This document shows positions 60,501 through 64,000 of a stretch of 64,000 bases of DNA, one piece after another. The translations under genes and the position numbers were made by a program. The notes beneath the pieces are model-generated. The model made no database searches, was not told the origin of the DNA, and saw nothing but the letters and a program-made list of their open reading frames with translations. The stretch is taken from positions 212,211 to 276,210 of the forward strand of contig KL647329.1 of assembly GCA_000727475.1 (NCBI GenBank), written 5' to 3'. The stretch's first letter is position 1, and each line of letters begins with the position of its first letter. This stretch comes from Sarcocystis neurona. Its lineage: Eukaryota; Apicomplexa; Conoidasida; Eucoccidiorida; Sarcocystidae.

Positions 60501-62490
60501 GCATTTCGCAGTATTGCTGGCGAAGTGGGGATAGAAGACGTCCTCTGTCTTCAAATTTACTTATCAAGTAAAATATCTGCAGCAGCGCGCGGTCACTGTA
60601 GAGATCCTCGTCTTCAGCCCCGGCACACTTTTTCCCTCTGCAGCGCGTGGACTTGACGAGCCACGTGTTTTTTTCGTCCTCTTTGTAGTGGAGCGTACAC
60701 GCCAGCGTGGAATACGCGCGCATGGTGACGTGCATTTCTCTGCACTTCGCCTCACACGAGAAGACTTCTTGGTGACTCTAAGCTCTTTTTCTGTTGTGTC
60801 GAAGCTGAGGTGGTTGTCCCTGCGAACATTCCTCGTCTCTTTCTCTGCTGTGGAAGAAAAACGTTCGTGTTCGTGAGCCCCAGGCACTCGGTCCGCGTGA
60901 GGCACCCACCCCCCCCGTCTGGTTTTGTTCGAACTCGAGAAAGGACCTCGTAGCCAGCAGACGTTTTTGCTCCTCGTTTCTGTGCGGGAACGACATGCGT
61001 GCAGAAACATACGAGCCCTGGGTGACTTACACGAATCGCCTGGTGGTGTATCTGTTTGCACAAATTCCGCACTACGAAGGTCCGGACGATTTCGCGAAGC
61101 TCTTAAATGTCTCTGGGGCGGACCCGTTTCCTATGAAATGCAATAATCCACTGTAAGTGGAAAGCCAAAACAACAAAGCACGGCAAGGGGAGCGAAAAGA
61201 GAAGCGAGCGGTGAAGAGAAGGAAACAACGTTCACCAGGGAAGAAAATACAAGGAGAAAGTACAAGAAAAGGAGGAGAAGCAGAAGGACAGGAAGAGGAA
61301 AAAGTAGGAAGCATAAGCAGAAGACGAAGAAAAAGAAGGGAGTCCGAGGAAAGGAAAGAGAAGAGTACCTTTTGAGAGAACACAACATGTCCGCTCTCGT
61401 GGTCTGCTGCCGCTGCGGTCTTCTGAAACCTTTTCAGACGGAAAGAAGCAGATACTAGTAGACGCGAAGAAGAAGGGTTGGAAAATGTAGCCCACAGAGA
61501 GACAGGAAAGGTGTAGAATAGGCTGTGCTGCTGCTGCTGCTTATGCTCTCTGCTGGTGATACTTCATGTCAGCACGGCTATGTTATCTTTGTAGTCGCCC
61601 GCCGTGCAGTTTTTCCTGCACGCGTGCGCGTCCTGAAAGTCTTGAGAAGAATGCAGAAGGGCAAGAGGGAAAGCCGGAAGGAGAGAACAGGCGGGGTAGC
61701 TCAGGAAAGGACGTTCTATTCTAGGTCTGTGCTGGCGATTAAAAATTGTTTACTATGAGTCGTCTCAATGAGAAGCACGTGCCTCGGAGAATATAGAAAC
61801 AAACATTACAGAAGATAGGATCAAGACAAGGATTCTGCACGCACAGGGAGCAAAGACAGCACTTGTGGGGTCTTTACGTACATATATGTATATATATATA
61901 TATACAGATTGGTAGATATATATATATATATATACGTGTGTCGATGTAGGCATTCACTCATACATATATATATATATACTCAGGTATGTTCCTATACATA
62001 CAGATGTATGTATACGTGTATAATTATAACCTTATATATATATATACACACCTTTTTAGACCTTACACGTCAATACGTATACACGTGTATAATTTGGTGT
62101 ATACCGTACTGCTATTACAGGTGTAAATCATATCAATGCATGTATGCGTACACGTATAGATTTGTTACCCCGGCTACACTACTACAAATATACATGAAGA
62201 GCAACACGTAGACATAGATATTTGTATGTGTATATATGTCTGCTTAAGATTTTGTAGTTGTACACGCATGTGTATCTTACCGTGAACGCGTGAACACAGT
62301 GCACGTACGCATACGTATGTGTGCGCATAGGTTTGTTAGTCTCTTTTGTTATGTGAATTGTTATACTTGCACTGTAGAAGTCGACGTGCGCAAGATGTTG
62401 ACAGAAGAGCAAAGTCTTTTTCTGCTCGAAAGCAGACGACGCAGAGCCGTAGAAATAATAGAGAACTATAGTGTCTCCGAATGCTACTGA
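57599..62490 (+). CDS. Unidentified protein, five-exon model, 300 residues
   Basis: Proposed exons are 57599-57832, 58984-59305, 61005-61152, 61610-61695 and 62378-62490. The total is 903 nt and every junction is phase-compatible (0,1,2,1). The protein starts MNRGGLRDPIRANSSLFSAL, then has a Ser/Pro linker. Exon 2 reads RERMHYFWSDVEQQEG and a basic patch (RPKSRKRKF). The exon 2-3 join reads NRFAAIQLKLPETYEPWVTY, then LFAQIPHYEGPDDFAKLLNV. The last exon reads TEEQSLFLLESRRRRAVEII and ends ENYSVSECY. Exons 2, 3 and 5 look most conserved. The GTAGCT donors after exons 1 and 4 are weak. If exon 4 is instead read through to the stop at 61722-61724, the protein is 272 residues and the 62378 exon belongs elsewhere. 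The ATG may be internal, as the frame is open upstream to an acceptor-like CTGTCAG. No signal peptide or membrane helix is seen. I do not recognise the family. Confidence 0.5.
58231..58284. repeat. 30-bp tandem, two copies
   Basis: GTTACAAGCGCAGCAAACAG at 58231 and GTTACAAGCGTAGCGGACAC at 58261 begin two 30-bp units, each followed by TCTT. The repeat lies within the first intron of the proposed 57599 gene. Confidence 0.8.
59861..60014. repeat. (TA)n microsatellite cluster
   Basis: Two TA runs (about 59861-59876 and 59995-60012) with CATATG words between them, in the second intron of the proposed 57599 gene. Similar TA-rich sequence continues to about 60235. Confidence 0.9.
60020..60115. repeat. 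48-bp near-perfect tandem duplication
   Basis: CGTCTTTGAGAGCCGCCATC starts at 60020 and again at 60068. The two 48-bp units differ at about one or two positions, so the duplication is recent. It is embedded between TA microsatellites in an intron. Confidence 0.95.
61156..61376 (+). other. Purine-rich intron segment, open in frame after a stop
   Basis: Directly after the GTAAGT donor at 61153, the same frame has a TAA and then 72 open codons of Lys/Arg/Glu/Gly-rich sequence (KRRKQRSPGKK, RRRRKRRESEERKEK). The plus strand is almost pure purine with scattered C and T. This looks like low-complexity intron sequence. It could be a 3' UTR if the intron is retained. Confidence 0.4.
61888..62075. 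repeat. (TA)n microsatellite cluster
   Basis: Perfect TA runs occur at about 61888-61905, 61917-61934 and 61964-61978, with further CATATA and TATACA words to about 62075. They lie in the last intron of the proposed 57599 gene. Confidence 0.9.
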
Positions 62491-63569
62491 TTCAACCAAG
62501 GATAAACCCCTGCTGATCGAGCGCGTAACGAGAGCCATGGTGGCAGCATGTAGTTATAGTTGTAGTAGTAGCAGTGTTAAATAAGTGAATCTTCGTAATC
62601 CTCTGCAGCTACACTGTTCAATTCGTCACTGCCACAATAGTGTTGACGGATATAGGAATTATATTCGTCACACGTACGAGAACGTAGAAGTGAGAAAGAC
62701 AAAAGAACGACGACCAGGTTAACCTACACGGCCTATGAGTCAAGCTCTTTTGTGCAGACAAAATTTGACAAAGATGAAACAGTCAGATTCGCCAAAGCGC
62801 TCGTTCTTCGTGCCAGTTCGACAGCCGGAAACTCGGGGGTGACTGTCACCGCCTTGTAGCCGTCTTCCTGCGGACAGTTGTACGAGTGATCATTATCCTA
62901 ACAACAACAGGACGAGTGCTAGTAACTCTGACGGGAGCAGTACTTTGTAAGAGTCAATTCATTTTATAGAAGTGACACAATTCGCGCGCCACAGCCCTTA
63001 CGTAGACAGAGGAGTCGGAGTCTGCGTGCTGCGCCTTTCGGCGTCGGCGGTGTTGACCGCAGTGGAGACGTGATCAGCAGCCGTGTCATGTGGTTAGCAT
63101 TCCACATGACAAGCAGCATATTTGCAGTACGCGAAGAATATGGAGACGCTGGGGAAGCAACAAGAAAGTGACGGACTCTTTTTCACGTATTTCAGTGCTG
63201 TTCTGACGGCGCACGCGGTTTGAGAACAAGTCTAACTAGCCTCTTTTTAGTGTGTTTGTGTTTGGCGTCTCCGTGCGTCACGAAAAAAGAGCCGCAATAC
63301 CGCAGAACTATCGTCTGCGTATACACACACAACATGCAGGGACATACTTACCTGTGGACATGCAGCAGTAGGTGCTGCGCTGCGAAAACCTACTCAAGAC
63401 GCAGTGCCAGTTGTGCTCGCAGGAAAAAGATATGACGACGAACAGGCAGAGCAGTAGATGCGTGTGTGGAAGAGGTTCGTGACAGTAGCGGCACGACGAC
63501 CCCTACTGATGCCGTTATTAATAATTTATTACTGGATAATCCTGTACCGCGTCTGATTCTATTTTACAG
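62491..63569. other. Intergenic stretch, little seen
   Basis: GTA/TAG words occur at 62545-62580. A plus frame from 63220 starts at TTG and begins with a hydrophobic, signal-like stretch (TSLTSLFLVCLCLASPC) but has no ATG. Sequence from about 63450 to 63569 is open in the same frame as the next exon and could extend it upstream. Confidence 0.45.
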
Positions 63570-64000
63570 ATGTGTGAGACTTTCTCATATAAAATACCAG
63601 CTACGGGACCGCCGTACCGGTCATGTTTCTGCAAAACAAAAACGAATGGCTGGGTCGTCCGACGAGGAGGTACGCGAGACTCGTCAGCATATTTTCATCG
63701 CTACTAGTAGTATCCGCGGTGATACCACACATCGCAGCAAGGGGAATAAGTCTAGCAACGGCACTAGTGCCGCCCTCCGATTGTCACTTTCTTTTTCGTT
63801 TCATTCTCTCTCCATTGTAGCAGAAGCTGTTGCCTGGTAAAAGGACTTTTTAGGACCCTTGTTGATGGGAATACACGCGCTAAGCTTAGGGCTTCACTAC
63901 GCTTCGTACATCCGTTTCTGTGCACATACACCGCAGCCTGCACTAAGCTCTACTGTTTTTCTTCTGCAGAGACGTACAACAGGACATCTGTGGAGCACTT
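63570..64000 (+). CDS. Partial unidentified gene running off the right edge
   Basis: Three phase-compatible exons are proposed. Exon 63570-63669 follows a classic acceptor (ATTCTATTTTACAG) and reads CVRLSHIKYQLRDRRTGHV, then AKQKRMAGSSDEE, before GAG|GTACGC. A 16-nt microexon at 63821-63836 (CATTGTAG acceptor, G|GTAAAA donor) reads QKLLP. The next exon starts at 63970 after a strong TTTTTCTTCTGCAG and reads ETYNRTSVEH to the window end. Phases are 0 then 1 and match. The 5' end is not identified; the first exon needs two bases from an earlier one, or it extends leftwards to about 63450. The product is basic and of unknown family. The microexon is the least certain part. Confidence 0.4.

Noticed and set aside
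1..64000. tRNA, rRNA, CRISPR or reverse-transcriptase signatures
   Set aside because: No T-arm plus acceptor-stem pattern, regularly spaced direct repeats, or YADD/FADD-type polymerase motif in a credible frame was found by reading.

Overview
The window looks like nuclear DNA of a coccidian apicomplexan, most likely of the Toxoplasma/Neospora/Sarcocystis/Cystoisospora kind (Sarcocystidae). The reasons are spliced genes with GTAAGN/GTGAGN donors, proteins loaded with Ala, Gln and Ser runs, many (TA)n and (CA)n microsatellites in introns, CAG/GCT-rich tracts, TGCATGC and TGAGACG motifs upstream of one gene, and a block resembling degenerate CCCTAAA telomeric repeats. I cannot fix the genus. The very low gene density suggests a large coccidian genome rather than a compact one. 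No RNA gene, CRISPR array, bacterial operon or intact transposon was seen.

Layout. About 1-35.2 kb is a gene-poor region in which I could not support any confident gene. It holds several short tandem repeats, an old direct duplication (about 5.15-8.16 kb and 16.89-18.91 kb), a telomere-like patch near 20.2 kb and a 1.1-kb CAG-rich tract at 20.9-21.96 kb. From about 35 kb the sequence becomes gene-bearing.

The best-supported gene is a five-exon, plus-strand gene at 37,301-45,756 for a 1437-residue JmjN/JmjC histone lysine demethylase of the KDM5/JARID1 type. All four splice junctions are phase-consistent and rebuild the conserved JmjC fold. Its three iron ligands are intact, but about 208 low-complexity residues interrupt the JmjC region and no ARID or PHD finger is visible. 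Convergent to it is a two-exon minus-strand gene (51,510-49,467) for an Arg/Ser-rich protein of 291 residues that I do not recognise.

From 56.3 kb to the right edge there are plus-strand exons. One chain of five phase-compatible exons (57,599-62,490) gives a 300-residue protein of unknown family. A separate N-terminal exon lies at 56,310. A last gene, including a candidate 16-nt microexon, runs off the right end. Apart from the demethylase, which would act on chromatin in the nucleus, no shared pathway can be argued.
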